64,000 bases of DNA from Symbiodinium natans (taxonomy: Eukaryota; Sar; Dinophyceae; Suessiales; Symbiodiniaceae), in the NCBI GenBank assembly GCA_905221605.1, contig CAJNDS010002113.1:895001-959000 (forward strand), in the 5' to 3' direction. Position 1 is the stretch's first letter. Each line of letters begins with the position of its first letter. The notes beneath the pieces were generated by a model, which was given only the letters and a program-made list of their open reading frames with translations, was not told the origin of the DNA and did no database searches. The position numbers and the translations under genes are program-made. Shown in pieces: positions 1 to 7,977 of the stretch.

Positions 1-774
1 GTTTAGGGTTTAGGGTTTAGGGTCATCTGCCAGCCCCGCAACGAAATGCTGAAGCACCAAACCCTAAACCCTAAACCCTGATCCCTGAACCCTAAACCCT
101 GATCCCTGAACCCTAAACCCTAAACGCTAAACCCTAAACACTAGGCTCCCACTTCCTCCACGGCCATTCTCTCTTCTGTGAGGGAGGGCTCTCGGGGGTG
201 TAGCGTTTAGGGCTTATAGGGTTGTGCTTTGGGACCATTGTTAATTTTCAGTTGTTTCCTTATGAGGGAACCTATTCATAAACAATTTTCAAAAGTTTTA
301 AAGCACGACTCACTTATAGGTTTCAGGGTTTCGGGCTTATAAGTACTTGTAAGAGATTATGGGGTCTAGGGTTTCGGGCTTAGGGTTGGGGGTTGAGGGG
401 TTTAGAGCTGGGGTTCAAGGGTTGTTAGAACTCAGGGTTTAGGGTTTAGGATCAAGCAAAACTGCTCCGGTGTGCATTCGGGAGAAAATCGTTTTACTGG
501 TGAAAGTCCTGCAGATCATGCGTAGGTTTGTTGTGATAGCCTCCCCCTAACCCTAAACCCTAAACCCTAAAACCTAAACCCTAAACCCTAAACCCTAAAC
601 CCCCCTGTTTCCAAGCATTTGAGTTCACACTTTACGGTGGAATCAAGTTCACTTCCCAGCCCCTCAATGCTAAAACTTTCGGTACCCAAAACCCTAAAGG
701 CCTAATCTCAAAACCCTAAATCGCCTGAAATCCCCAACCCTAAATCCTAAACCTATCGGCCTTCATTGTGCCAG

Positions 775-845
775 GAAAATCAGCCGAGACGCAATTCTGG
801 AACGAAGCTGTGACGTGCCCGGTGGTGGAGGGAAGCAGGGCTGCT
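775..845 (+). CDS. Possible exon of an upstream gene
   Basis: After a CCAG acceptor, one frame reads KISRDAILERSCDV and stays open to a GTTTAGGG donor. Composition is exon-like but the tail is Gly-rich and no neighbour phase can be checked. Weak candidate. Confidence 0.3.
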
Positions 846-1182
846 GTTTAGGGTTTAGGTGAGGGTTGAGGGTTTAGGGTTTGGTGTTTAGGGTTTAGGG
901 TTTAGGGCTGAGGGTTTAGGGTTTAGGGTTTAAGGGCTTTGCAGCCTACACCTTTGCAGGGTTCGGGATTGCACCTTCACACAGGACGGACTTCGAACTT
1001 TTTCCTTTCTCTGTTCACGGTTCCGTATGTTTAGGGTTTAGGGTTTAGGGTGGAGTATTAGAGCACCCTAAACCCTAAGCCCTAAGGCCTAGACGCTGTC
1101 TCTAGAGTGTCCTGGGGTTCTGCGAAGGTGTACACAGCGCCCTTGTAACAACCTCCAAACCCTAGGATTGTTTAGGGTCTAG

Positions 1183-1228
1183 GGCACCTGGCAGATGAGT
1201 TCGCAGAGCGATCTGGATTGCAGCAAGG
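1183..1228 (+). CDS. Possible exon of an upstream gene
   Basis: A short GC-rich island follows a TAG acceptor. One frame reads HLADEFAERSGLQQG, which is coiled-coil-like, with a possible GC donor (GCACTT). It is flanked by telomere-like repeat in the usual exon setting. Too short to be sure. Confidence 0.3.
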
Positions 1229-1956
1229 GCACTTGCACCCTAGACCTCCATCACCAAACCCTAAACCCTAAACCCTAAACCCTAAACCCTAAACCCTAAA
1301 CCCTAAACCCTAAACCCTAAACCCTAAACCCTAAACCCTAAACCCTAAACCCTAAACCCTAAACCCTAAACCCTAAACCCTAAACCCTGAACCCTGAACC
1401 CTGAACCCTGAACCCTGAACCCTGAACCCTAAACCCTAAACCCTAAACCCTAAACCTACCTGGGGGTTGTCCCGAATTATGATACTCCTAGTAGGTTAGG
1501 GTACCAGAATTTGCTCATAAATTGGACCCTCCAGGATTCAGGGTCTAGGGTTTAGGGTTGCCCCGGTTGAGTGCCGAATTGTCGAGGGTCATCCCCGTGC
1601 AGGCGGGAGCATCAGCTGCTGTTGTAGGGTTTGGGGTTGTAGGTGCCCAGTAATCGTCTACCGTGATGTCAGTACGAGCAAGTCTGGAGAGAGAGAGAGA
1701 GAGAGAGAGAGTTGCTTGCCCTTCATTCCGTTATGCTTAGACCTACTCCCTAAAATGCCCCAAAGCCCTAAAGCCTGAGGAAAGCAACCTACGCGTCTGT
1801 GATGCCCTCAAACTAAGAAGAGGGCTGAGCTTTTAGGGGCTTAGGCTTAGGGTTGAGGGGTGGAAGGTTTTTGGGGTTAAATTCAGGGCGTCTAGAAACA
1901 GTTCTCTCATTGTTTCTGCGTGGCTTGTGCCTGGAGGCAGCACGCTGACACGTCAG

Positions 1957-2052
1957 GCTCGGGACGCCTGTGCCGCAATTATTCCGAAGTTGAGCTCCAA
2001 AAAGCGCAGTCAGAGCAGACAGGTCTTTGTTGCAGAGGCAGCTCGGGGCTAA
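1957..2052 (+). CDS. Possible last exon of an upstream gene
   Basis: After a TCAG acceptor the frame runs 31 codons to a TAA at 2050-2052. It is rich in basic residues and ends RQVFVAEAARG. Only about 78 bases separate it from the ATG at 2130, which fits tandem same-strand dinoflagellate genes. The product is not recognised. It could also be a chance open frame. Confidence 0.4.
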   Translation, partial: ARDACAAIIPKLSSKKRSQSRQVFVAEAARG

Positions 2053-2129
2053 GAGCGCAGCAGCAGGTCAATATGAGCCATGCTTTCACCACGACTTTCT
2101 GACCTCATGTGGGCATGTGGTGAGACGCC

Positions 2130-2308
2130 ATGATTGGCGCGCCGCCCGCACTCCCGCCGCGGCCTCCTGGCGGAGCCCCTCCTGCAGGCGTTCCCTTCCG
2201 AGCGGGGTCCGACCTCCCGCCCGCTGGGCAGCGCCGCAAGACTCCGGCGGGCGCGCCGGCGGACATCAACCATGGGCCCATGGGCAAAGATCGCCCGGAC
2301 CACCTGTG
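2130..2308 (+). CDS. Exon E1, Pro-rich N-terminus (start codon)
   Basis: GC-rich open frame starting at ATG 2130 and beginning MIGAPPALPPRPPGG. It is proline/glycine-rich at first, then charged (DRPDHLW). It is taken as the first coding exon because the frame joins E2 exactly if an inverted-repeat element with a GGTCG target duplication is removed (donor GTCGCT). Spliced, it continues DHLW-SVLHQRED. An overlapping ATG frame at 2134 is judged a shadow. The family is not recognised. Confidence 0.6.
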
Positions 2309-2411
2309 GTCGCTTAGGGGTACTTGAAAATCATTTTCAATTTTCGGGTACTCTCTTTCCGAAGAAACAGCAAAAGCTCTAATTTTTGCTGGGTGTCCAA
2401 GTTCAGTATAG
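2309..2411 (+). mobile_element. Introner-like element, family D
   Basis: A sequence of about 98 bp is flanked by the 5-bp duplication GGTCG (2308-2312 and 2411-2415). Its right part (TAATTTTTGCTGGG, then CCAAGTTCAGTAT) recurs at about 36745-36773. Removing it from the second base of each GGTCG gives a GT...AG intron and a continuous frame between E1 and E2. Confidence 0.6.
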
Positions 2412-2433
2412 GTCGGTGCTGCACCAGCGCGAG
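2412..2433 (+). CDS. Exon E2, first part
   Basis: Reads VLHQRE after completing the Trp codon split with E1. It is interrupted by a CCCTAAA array flanked by a 13-bp exon duplication. A GA donor (GACTCT) in the first copy and GAG|G in the second copy rejoin the exon exactly. Confidence 0.55.
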
Positions 2434-2532
2434 GACTCTAAACCCTAAACCCTAAACCCTAAACCCTAAACCCTAAGCCCTAAACCCTAAACCCTAAACC
2501 CTAAACCCTAAACCCCTAAAGCGCGAGGACTC
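2426..2532. repeat. CCCTAAA array inserted in exon E2, 13-bp duplication
   Basis: AGCGCGAGGACTC occurs at 2426-2438 and 2520-2532, with about 81 bp of CCCTAAA repeat (2439-2519) between. The duplicated bases belong to one open frame (QREDSLPP), so the array lies inside a former continuous exon. Confidence 0.85.
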
Positions 2533-2626
2533 GCTGCCTCCGAACCGGCCCGGTCGGCCCAGGTCGAGGGATGACCATGTGACGGGCCGCGAGAGCCGGA
2601 GCTTACCCAGCCGGCCGGATGAACTG
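2528..2626 (+). CDS. Exon E2, second part
   Basis: 33 codons, beginning DSLPPNRPGRPRSRDD and ending SRPDEL; Arg/Pro-rich. It ends in phase 0 at a GA donor (GAGCCT) inside the first copy of a GGAGC duplication. Splicing to E3 gives PDEL-EQLPPLQ. Confidence 0.6.
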
Positions 2627-2630
2627 GAGC

Positions 2631-2869
2631 CTTGGTGGAGGGTTTAGGGTTTAGGGTTTAGGGTTTAGGGTTTAGGGTTTAGGGTTTAGGGTTTAGGGTT
2701 TAGGGTTTAGGGTTTAGGGTTTAGGGTTTAGGGTTTAGGGTTTAGGCCCAGGGGTACCCTTTGCCTCGTACTTTTTTTTTTTTTGGTTCTGGGCTTCCTT
2801 TGTAACATCTTATACAGCATCTGAACAAGAAAGGGTACCCTGATTATAAGATGGTTACTAAGCTACCAA
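2631..2869 (+). mobile_element. Introner C copy 1 with nested TTTAGGG array
   Basis: It is flanked by GGAGC duplications (2626-2630, 2870-2874). The left terminus CTTGGT is split from its continuation GCCCAGGGGTACCC by a TTTAGGG array of about 105 bp (2640-2745). The right terminus is ACTAAGCTACCAA. A poly-T tract lies inside. It forms the whole E2-E3 intron. Confidence 0.7.
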
Positions 2870-2870
2870 G

Positions 2871-2928
2871 GAGCAGCTGCCGCCTCTGCAGGCACCCTTC
2901 CCCTACCAAAACCCCCTGCCACCCATTG
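2871..2928 (+). CDS. Exon E3, Pro/Gln-rich
   Basis: It begins EQLPPLQAPFPYQ and ends LPPI plus one base. It is bounded on both sides by introner C copies. The donor is GC (GCTGCT) inside a GGCTG duplication, and one leftover base joins GC at the start of E4 to make a Gly codon. Confidence 0.6.
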
Positions 2929-2932
2929 GCTG

Positions 2933-3038
2933 CTTGGTAGCCCAGTGGTACCCTTTTCCTTTTTTTTTTTTTTTTCTCTGGGTTCCCTTAAACCAAAAAA
3001 AGAGGGTGCCCCTATGATAATATGGTTTCTGGTACCAA
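2933..3038 (+). mobile_element. Introner C copy 2
   Basis: It is flanked by GGCTG at 2928-2932 and 3039-3043. Termini are CTTGGTAGCCCAGTGGTACC and GTTTCTGGTACCAA, with poly-T inside. It has no telomere array. It constitutes the E3-E4 intron with a GC...AG boundary. Confidence 0.75.
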
Positions 3039-3039
3039 G

Positions 3040-3308
3040 GCTGGGGTGGGGGTGCCCTGGGTGCCGGAGTCGGAGCTCCCATCGAAGCAGACTGGCGTGC
3101 GGATCTCAAGGCTGCGAACCTGCGGCCTCGGATGAGCCTGGAGCCCGCTGGAGAGTCCCGGGAGTGGATGGAGAAACGGCTCGAAGTCGCGATCACGGAG
3201 CAGCGCTCGGAGATTTCCCGTCGCTTCGCTGGCTTTGAGCAAGCCGACAAGCATTTCAAGGACTGGGTGCAGCGGGAGCATGAGCAGCTGCACGCTCAGC
3301 TCCAGCAG
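3040..3308 (+). CDS. Exon E4, start of coiled coil
   Basis: This is the largest clear exon, with 89 codons after the split Gly. A Gly/Ala-rich lead (GALGAGVGAPIEADW) is followed by charged helix such as EWMEKRLEVAITEQRSEI and HFKDWVQREHEQLHAQLQQ. GT donor at 3309. The frame stays open to 3380 (to a TAG), so a later donor near 3353 is possible, but 3308 ends in phase 0 as E5 requires. No family is recognised. The helix loosely recalls SF-assemblin-type coiled coils, which is only an impression. Confidence 0.7.
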
Positions 3309-3515
3309 GTCCGCTCTGCCGGGCACGAGAGCGGTCAGCAGCAGCAACGACTTGTTGGGGCCCTCACAGCACCTTCGTAGCTGAATGAGTACACTTTACA
3401 CGGTTTGGGATACGATAAGCCCCTATAGAACTGAAAGTGTACACTTTTTTCGGGGCTTATGAACTCTAAACCCTAAACCCTAAACCCGAAACCCCTAAAC
3501 CCTAAAGCAACTAAG
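3309..3515. other. Intron E4-E5
   Basis: Contains a short palindrome-bearing stretch (AGTGTACACTTT near 3437-3448, with a related AGTACACTTTACAC at 3388-3401), then a short CCCTAAA array at 3465-3507. Confidence 0.6.
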
Positions 3516-3584
3516 GCACAGAACCAGAAGCAGGACATGCGCTTGCAGGAGCTCGAAGCGGGCTTGGCGCAAGCAGCAGCACAG
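3516..3584 (+). CDS. Exon E5, coiled coil
   Basis: 23 codons in phase 0 including QKQDMRLQELEAGLAQAAAQ, after a TAAG|G acceptor. GT donor at 3585. Follows a CCCTAAA array. Confidence 0.65.
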
Positions 3585-4513
3585 GTGCAGGGCGTCATGA
3601 ATGCACCTTGGGGACAAGATGAGCCCTAGAAAGACGTATGGCCCATATACCTCAATAGGCACTGCAGTAGGTATAGGGTATCTGCGATCCCAATCTCAGG
3701 GGCTAGTTTAGTATATCCTCAACCCTACAAAAACACTCATCCCTGAACCCCTATTCTAGGGGATCCTTTTCCCTTAGGCTCAAAATAGCCCCAAAACCCT
3801 TTAGAATAAGGCCTTTGGGACCAACAATCTCAAAGTAGGAGTCCTTAGGGTTAGACCTCCGGGTTAAACAGTGGGCCATCTATAGTATACCCCAAACCCT
3901 AACAACAAAACCCTGAACCCCAGACCCTAAACCCTCTGAATCCTGAACCCGCCGAATCCTAAACCCTTATAAACCCTAAACCCTAAAGGGCTTAGAGTTT
4001 AGGGTGTAGGTAGGGTTTAGGGTCTAAGGGGGTTCAGGTTACTTAGTAACATATCCTTAGTGTAGATGTAGGGTTTAGGGTTTATTTAGGGTTTAGGATT
4101 TAGGGTAACCCAGTATAAGTGTAGTTGTGTCGACACTGCCTTATTGGAGACACAAGGATCCCCCAAAATGGTTTGGGGTTTGGGGTTTGGGGTAATGGGT
4201 TACTAAGGACCCTGAAGCCCTAAGCCCTAAGCCCTAAGCCCTAAGCCCTAAGCCCTAAGCCCTACACCCTAAGCCCTACACCCTAAACCCTAAACCCTAA
4301 ACCCTAAACCCTAAACCCTAAGCCCTAAACCCTAAACCCTAAACCCTAAACCCAATAAGGCACGAAATTTTAAACCCTAAAGTTTAAATCCTAGACCCTA
4401 GACCCTAGACCCTAGACCCTAGACCCTAGACCCTAGACCCTAGACCCTAGACCCTAGACCCTAAACCCTAAACCCTAAACCCTAAACCCTAAACCCTGAG
4501 TCTCCATTATAAG
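3585..4513. repeat. Intron E5-E6, telomere-like arrays
   Basis: Diverged CCCTAAA and TTTAGGG. A direct C-to-G junction lies at about 3980-4005. There are local variant arrays AGCCCTA at 4205-4260 and CCCTAGA at 4385-4460. Non-repeat text at 3640-3860 shows no coding signal. Confidence 0.8.
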
Positions 4514-4621
4514 GCAGTGTCGACGGGCGTCCTCAGCGCCGCGGGCGGCAACGGGGGAGGCACCGGCGAAGCCGCCATGGGCGCCGCCGCAGTGGCGGCG
4601 TCGGCCTCCGCCAACCTGGAG
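4514..4621 (+). CDS. Exon E6, Ala/Gly-rich
   Basis: 36 codons in phase 0 with no ATG needed: AVSTGVLSAAGGNGGGTGEA, then an Ala/Ser run ending SANLE. GT donor at 4622 and AAG acceptor. Low complexity, so function cannot be inferred. It may be a linker between coiled coils. Confidence 0.55.
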
Positions 4622-5375
4622 GTCCCTTCATCGGGGTTTAGGCTTTACAGGGTTTTTAGGGTTTATAGGGTTTATAGGGTTTATAGGGTTTATAGGGTTT
4701 ATAGGGTTTATAGGGTTTATAGGGTTTATAGGGTTTTTAGGGGTTTTTAGGGTTTGGGGTTTAGGGTTTAGGGTTTATAGGGTTTATAGGGTTTAGGGTT
4801 TATAGGGTTTATGGGGTTTATAGGGTTTATAGGGTTTATAGGGTTTATAGGGTTTATAGGGTTTATAGGGTTTATAGGGTTTATAGGGTTTATAGGGTTT
4901 AGGGTCTATAGGGTTTCGGGTTTAGGGTAAATTGGGTTTAGGGTCTGGGGTTTGGGGTTGGGGGTTTGGGTTTGGGGGTTTATGGACGAAATTAACCCTA
5001 AAAGGGTTTATGGGTCCAGATACTGTTTCCTAAACCTATACACAACTTAAAAGCACCTTACTCTGCTACGTGGGGCTTGGTAACCCTAAACCCTAAACCC
5101 TAAACCCTAAACCCTAAACCCTAAACCCTAGACCCTAGACCCTAAACCCTAAACCCTAAACCCTAAACCCTAAACCCTAAACCCTAAACCCTAAACCCTA
5201 AACCCTAACCCTAAACCCTAAACCCTAAATCCTAAACCCTAAACCCTAAACCCTAAACCTCAAACCCTAAACCCCAAACCCCAAACCCTAAACCCTAAGC
5301 CCTACACCCTAAACCCCAAACCCCAAACCCCCTAAACCCTAAACCTCGGGTTACACAACCCCCCTCCCTTAAGAG
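4622..5375. repeat. Intron E6-E7, GTTTATAGG and CCCTAAA arrays
   Basis: About 4640-4910 is a 9-bp variant (GGGTTTATA) repeated many times; about 5082-5345 is CCCTAAA. The sequence GGACGAAATTAACCCTAAAA at 4984 resembles the terminus of element family B. The Tyr/Arg/Val repeat peptide encoded at 4650-4750 is a repeat artefact. Confidence 0.85.
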
Positions 5376-5480
5376 CCCCCGGAGGTCCTGCGCGCGGGCC
5401 TGGAGCGCGAGGCCAACGCCCGGGTGGCCCTCGGGGTGGAGACGGCGGAGCAGCTGAAGCAGCTGAACGACATGGTGCAG
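5376..5480 (+). CDS. Exon E7, coiled coil
   Basis: 35 codons in phase 0. It includes EVLRAGLEREANARVALGVE and ends KQLNDMVQ. Acceptor AGAG|C; GA donor (GAGCCC). The last 24 bases at the donor recur at 5602-5625. Confidence 0.7.
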
Positions 5481-5625
5481 GAGCCCGGAGGGTTTAGGGT
5501 TTTTAGGGGTTTTGGGGGTTTTTAGGGGTGAAAGGGGTTGTAGGGGTTTTAGGGGGTTTAGGGTTTAGGGTTTAGGGCTTAGGGTTTTTTAGGGTTTAGG
5601 GGCTGAACGACATGGTGTAGGAGCC
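5462..5625. repeat. Array flanked by duplicated end of exon E7
   Basis: The exon end 5462-5485 is repeated at 5602-5625 with one C-to-T change that makes TAG. Between them is a G-rich degenerate TTTAGGG array. The second copy is therefore a dead exon fragment inside the intron. Confidence 0.8.
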
Positions 5626-5626
5626 G

Positions 5627-5716
5627 CGGGGGGGGGGGGGGGGGGGGGGGTTCGTGATGTCTCCCTTTTGTGGGCGCAGGAGCCCGTGATGTCTCCCTTT
5701 TGTGGGCGCAGGAGCC
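5627..5716. repeat. Poly-G tract and 32-bp tandem duplication
   Basis: A run of about 20 G (to 5650) is followed by two perfect copies of a 32-bp unit at 5653-5684 and 5685-5716. Each ends GCGCAGGAGCC, echoing the GCAGGAGCC of the E7 donor. Confidence 0.85.
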
Positions 5717-5796
5717 CTAAACCCTGAACCCTGAACCCTAAACCCTAAACACTAAACCCTAAACCCTAAATCCTAAACCCCAAACCCTAAACCCAG

Positions 5797-5823
5797 GAAC
5801 TGAGCAGCCGCCAGCAGCACCAG
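5797..5823 (+). CDS. Micro-exon E8
   Basis: Nine codons, ELSSRQQHQ, between CCCAG|G and a CAG|GTGGGG donor; phase 0 both ends. It is small but boundaries and composition match its neighbours. Confidence 0.55.
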
Positions 5824-5960
5824 GTGGGGGGTTAAGGAGATGATGTCTTTGGGATGGGGGTTAGGGTGGGGGTTTGGTGCTTAGGGCTTAGGGTCCTTCT
5901 TTGGGAATTGGGGGTCCTTGTCAGAAGGAGTTTCGAGTGTAAAAGTTGGCCAACAGTTAG

Positions 5961-6045
5961 AACAGCAACCAGGTGGCCGCGGCACACCAGAAGCTGCAGC
6001 AGAACGTGGCCCAAGACGAGCAAGAAGCCATGCGCCACTTGCTAG
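5961..6045 (+). CDS. Exon E9, coiled coil
   Basis: Starts after TTAG and reads NSNQVAAAHQKLQQ, then QDEQEAMRHLL. The 3' end is ambiguous because it runs into GGGTTCAGGG repeat. The frame is open throughout. Confidence 0.6.
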
Positions 6046-6187
6046 GGTTCAGGGTTTGGGGTTTGGAGTTTGGAGTTTGGGGTTTAGGGTTTAGGGTTTA
6101 GGGTACCTCTCATCCCCCTATACAACCCTCCCAGGCATGGTAGTATAGGGAGCTAGCTCCCGAGCTTTTTGCTTGAGAGACGGTAAG

Positions 6188-6240
6188 GCTACGAAGCCCG
6201 CTTCTCGTCCCTGGAGCCCTCCGTGCAGCAGCTGAGGGAG
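6188..6240 (+). CDS. Exon E10, coiled coil
   Basis: Reads YEARFSSLEPSVQQLRE after TAAG|G, with GT donor GTGCTG. It starts with two bases of a split codon and ends in phase 0. Repeat text resumes at 6253. Confidence 0.6.
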
Positions 6241-6555
6241 GTGCTGAGACGAAACCCTAAACCCTAAGGCCCTATGGCCTAAACCCTATCGAGCTGTTCG
6301 GTATTTCTGTTACGAGAAACCTCGCAGCTTCATCACCACACAACCTGAATGAACTTAAGCCCTGAACAGCCCCAACCCTAAACCCTAAACGCAAAAAACC
6401 CTAAACCCAAAACCCCTAAAAATCCTAAAATCCCCCAAAACCCAAAAAACCCTAAAACACCCTAAACACCCTAAAACACCCTAAACACCCCAAACCCTAA
6501 ACCCTAAACCCTAAACCCTAAACCCTAAACCCTAAACCCTGTGTGGGGACGCCAG
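6241..6555. repeat. Intron E10-E11
   Basis: Degenerate CCCTAAA and CCCTAAAA variants at 6360-6540. No coding signal in 6290-6360. Confidence 0.75.
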
Positions 6556-6642
6556 GAGCTCGAGCAGATGCGCGAGCTGATGAGCCGCAACGGGACCGAC
6601 TGCAATCGCCGCTGTGAGGAGGCGGAGGAGATGTGCCGCTGG
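6556..6642 (+). CDS. Exon E11, Cys-containing coiled coil
   Basis: 29 codons: ELEQMRELMSRNGTDCNRRC, then EEAEEMCRW. CCAG|G acceptor. Read through, a TGA follows at once, so a GC donor is needed: GCCTGA, or GCCGCT eight bases earlier, which suits the E12 phase. Confidence 0.7.
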
Positions 6643-7010
6643 GCCTGATCTTTTTTGGGTGCTGGGGTTTAGGGTTTAGGGTTTAGGGTTTAGGGTTTAG
6701 GGTTTAGGGTTTAGGGTTTAGGGTTTAGGGTTTAGGGTTTAGGGTTTAGGGTTTAGGGTTCCCTAAACTCTTAAACCCTCAACCCTACAGCCCTGAAACC
6801 CTCAACCCTACAGCCCCGAAACCCTAAACCTCGAAACCCCAAACCCTAAACCCTAAACCCCTAAACCCCAAACCCCCAAACCCCACAACCTCACCAGGCA
6901 GCAAGCGCCTCCGGGGCGTAAACCCTAAACCCTAAACCCTAAACACGAAACCCGAAACTCGAAACCCTAAACCCTAAACCTAAACCCTAGCCCTAAACCC
7001 TGAACCCCAG
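6643..7010. repeat. Intron with head-to-head telomere-repeat junction
   Basis: A TTTAGGG array at 6666-6758 meets CCCTAAA-type repeat directly at about 6759. A duplicate of the start of E12, including its acceptor, lies at 6894-6920 and is followed by a CCCTAAA array up to the real exon. Confidence 0.85.
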
Positions 7011-7081
7011 GCAACAAGCGCCTCCAGGGGGTGCAGGAGGCCGCGCTGAGCGCAGCGCGGGAGCTCTGGGAAGAGCACCAG
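7011..7081 (+). CDS. Exon E12, coiled coil
   Basis: Reads NKRLQGVQEAALSAARELWE, then EHQ. CCCCAG acceptor. A GC donor at 7082 gives phase 0; the frame stays open to about 7105 with a second possible GC donor. The first 27 bases around its acceptor are a near copy (23/27) of 6894-6920. Confidence 0.65.
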
Positions 7082-7105
7082 GCCGCCTCCTGCGGGGGCT
7101 CGAAG

Positions 7106-7917
7106 GGCTTAGGGTTTAGGGTTTCGGGTTTAGGGTTTAGGGTTCAGGGTTCAGGGTTTTAGGGGGGGTTTAGGGTTTAGGGTCTTGCGGTTTAGGGTTG
7201 AGGGTTTAGGGTTGAGGGTTCAGGGTTGAAGGCTTGAAGGCTTGAAGGCTTGAAGGCTTGAAGGCTTGAAGGCTTGAAGGCTTGAAGGCTTGAAGGCTTG
7301 AAGGCTTGAAGGCTTGAAGGCTTGAAGGCTTGAAGGCTTGAAGGCTTGAAGGCTTGAAGGCTTGAAGGCTTGAAGGCTTGTGGGTGTAGGGTTTGTAGGG
7401 TTCTAGGGTCTACAGGGTTTAGTCGAGGGCAAGGAGCGAGGAAGGGAGGGAAAGAGGACGACGAAAAACCATTCTACGTCGCGCATGCCCGACGGGCAGT
7501 CGGACCAACTCTGATCCCCAACTCCTCTAGGGTTTAGGGTTTAGGCTTTGGGGTTTGGGGGTCTAGGGTCTGGGGTCTAGGGTTTGGGGTTTCAGTTCTT
7601 TGTGGGTTTTCATCTGGCCAACCTTTTAGGCCTAGACCCCCCCAAAACCCCCAAACATCGGCTCCCCAAGCCCGCGTCAACCCTAAGCCCCAAAGCCTAA
7701 ATCCTAAACCCTAAACCCTAAACCCTAAACCCTAAACCGTAAACCCTAAACCCTAAACCCTAAACCCTAAACCCTAAACCCTAGAGCCCTAGAGCCCTAG
7801 AGCCCTAGAGCCCTAGAGCCCTAGAGCCCTAGAGCCCTAGAGCCCTAGAGCCCTAGAGCCCTAGAGCCCTAGAGCCCTAGAGCCCTAAACCCCAAACCAT
7901 AAACCCTAAACAGCCAG
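7106..7917. repeat. Intron E12-E13 with two 8-bp variant arrays
   Basis: Contains a TTTAGGG array at 7108-7215, about 20 tandem AAGGCTTG units at 7217-7380, a unique stretch at 7430-7530, CCCTAAA at 7690-7780, and about 13 tandem CCCTAGAG units at 7783-7888. Confidence 0.9.
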
Positions 7918-7977
7918 GGTGTAGTGGCGGAGTGCAAAGCATCCCTTGCTGCACTGCAGCAGATCCTGGACTCCAAG
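7918..7977 (+). CDS. Exon E13, coiled coil
   Basis: 20 codons in phase 0: GVVAECKASLAALQQILDSK. CCAG|G acceptor, GA donor (GACACC). Flanked by C-rich array upstream and G-rich array downstream. Confidence 0.65.

Larger units (their letters stand above)
1..1956. repeat. Upstream telomere-repeat-rich region
   Basis: This stretch is mostly TTTAGGG/CCCTAAA in both orientations. The longest array is CCCTAAA at about 1256-1457, partly in a CCCTGAA variant. Others lie at 1-23, 60-140, 541-601 and 840-930. A (GA)n tract lies at 1686-1710. Short non-repeat islands between arrays include the exon candidates listed separately. The window simply starts inside an array, and nothing shows that this is a chromosome end. 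Confidence 0.9.

Noticed and set aside
1..140. Chromosome-end telomere
   Set aside because: Arrays are short, mixed in orientation and interspersed throughout the window; the left edge is only the window cut.
2134..2382. Alternative ATG frame overlapping E1
   Set aside because: Runs through the introner without splicing and is Arg-rich from GC content; the 2130 frame joins E2 in phase.
7217..7380. CRISPR-like regular repeats
   Set aside because: 8-bp head-to-tail units with no spacers; simple tandem repeat.
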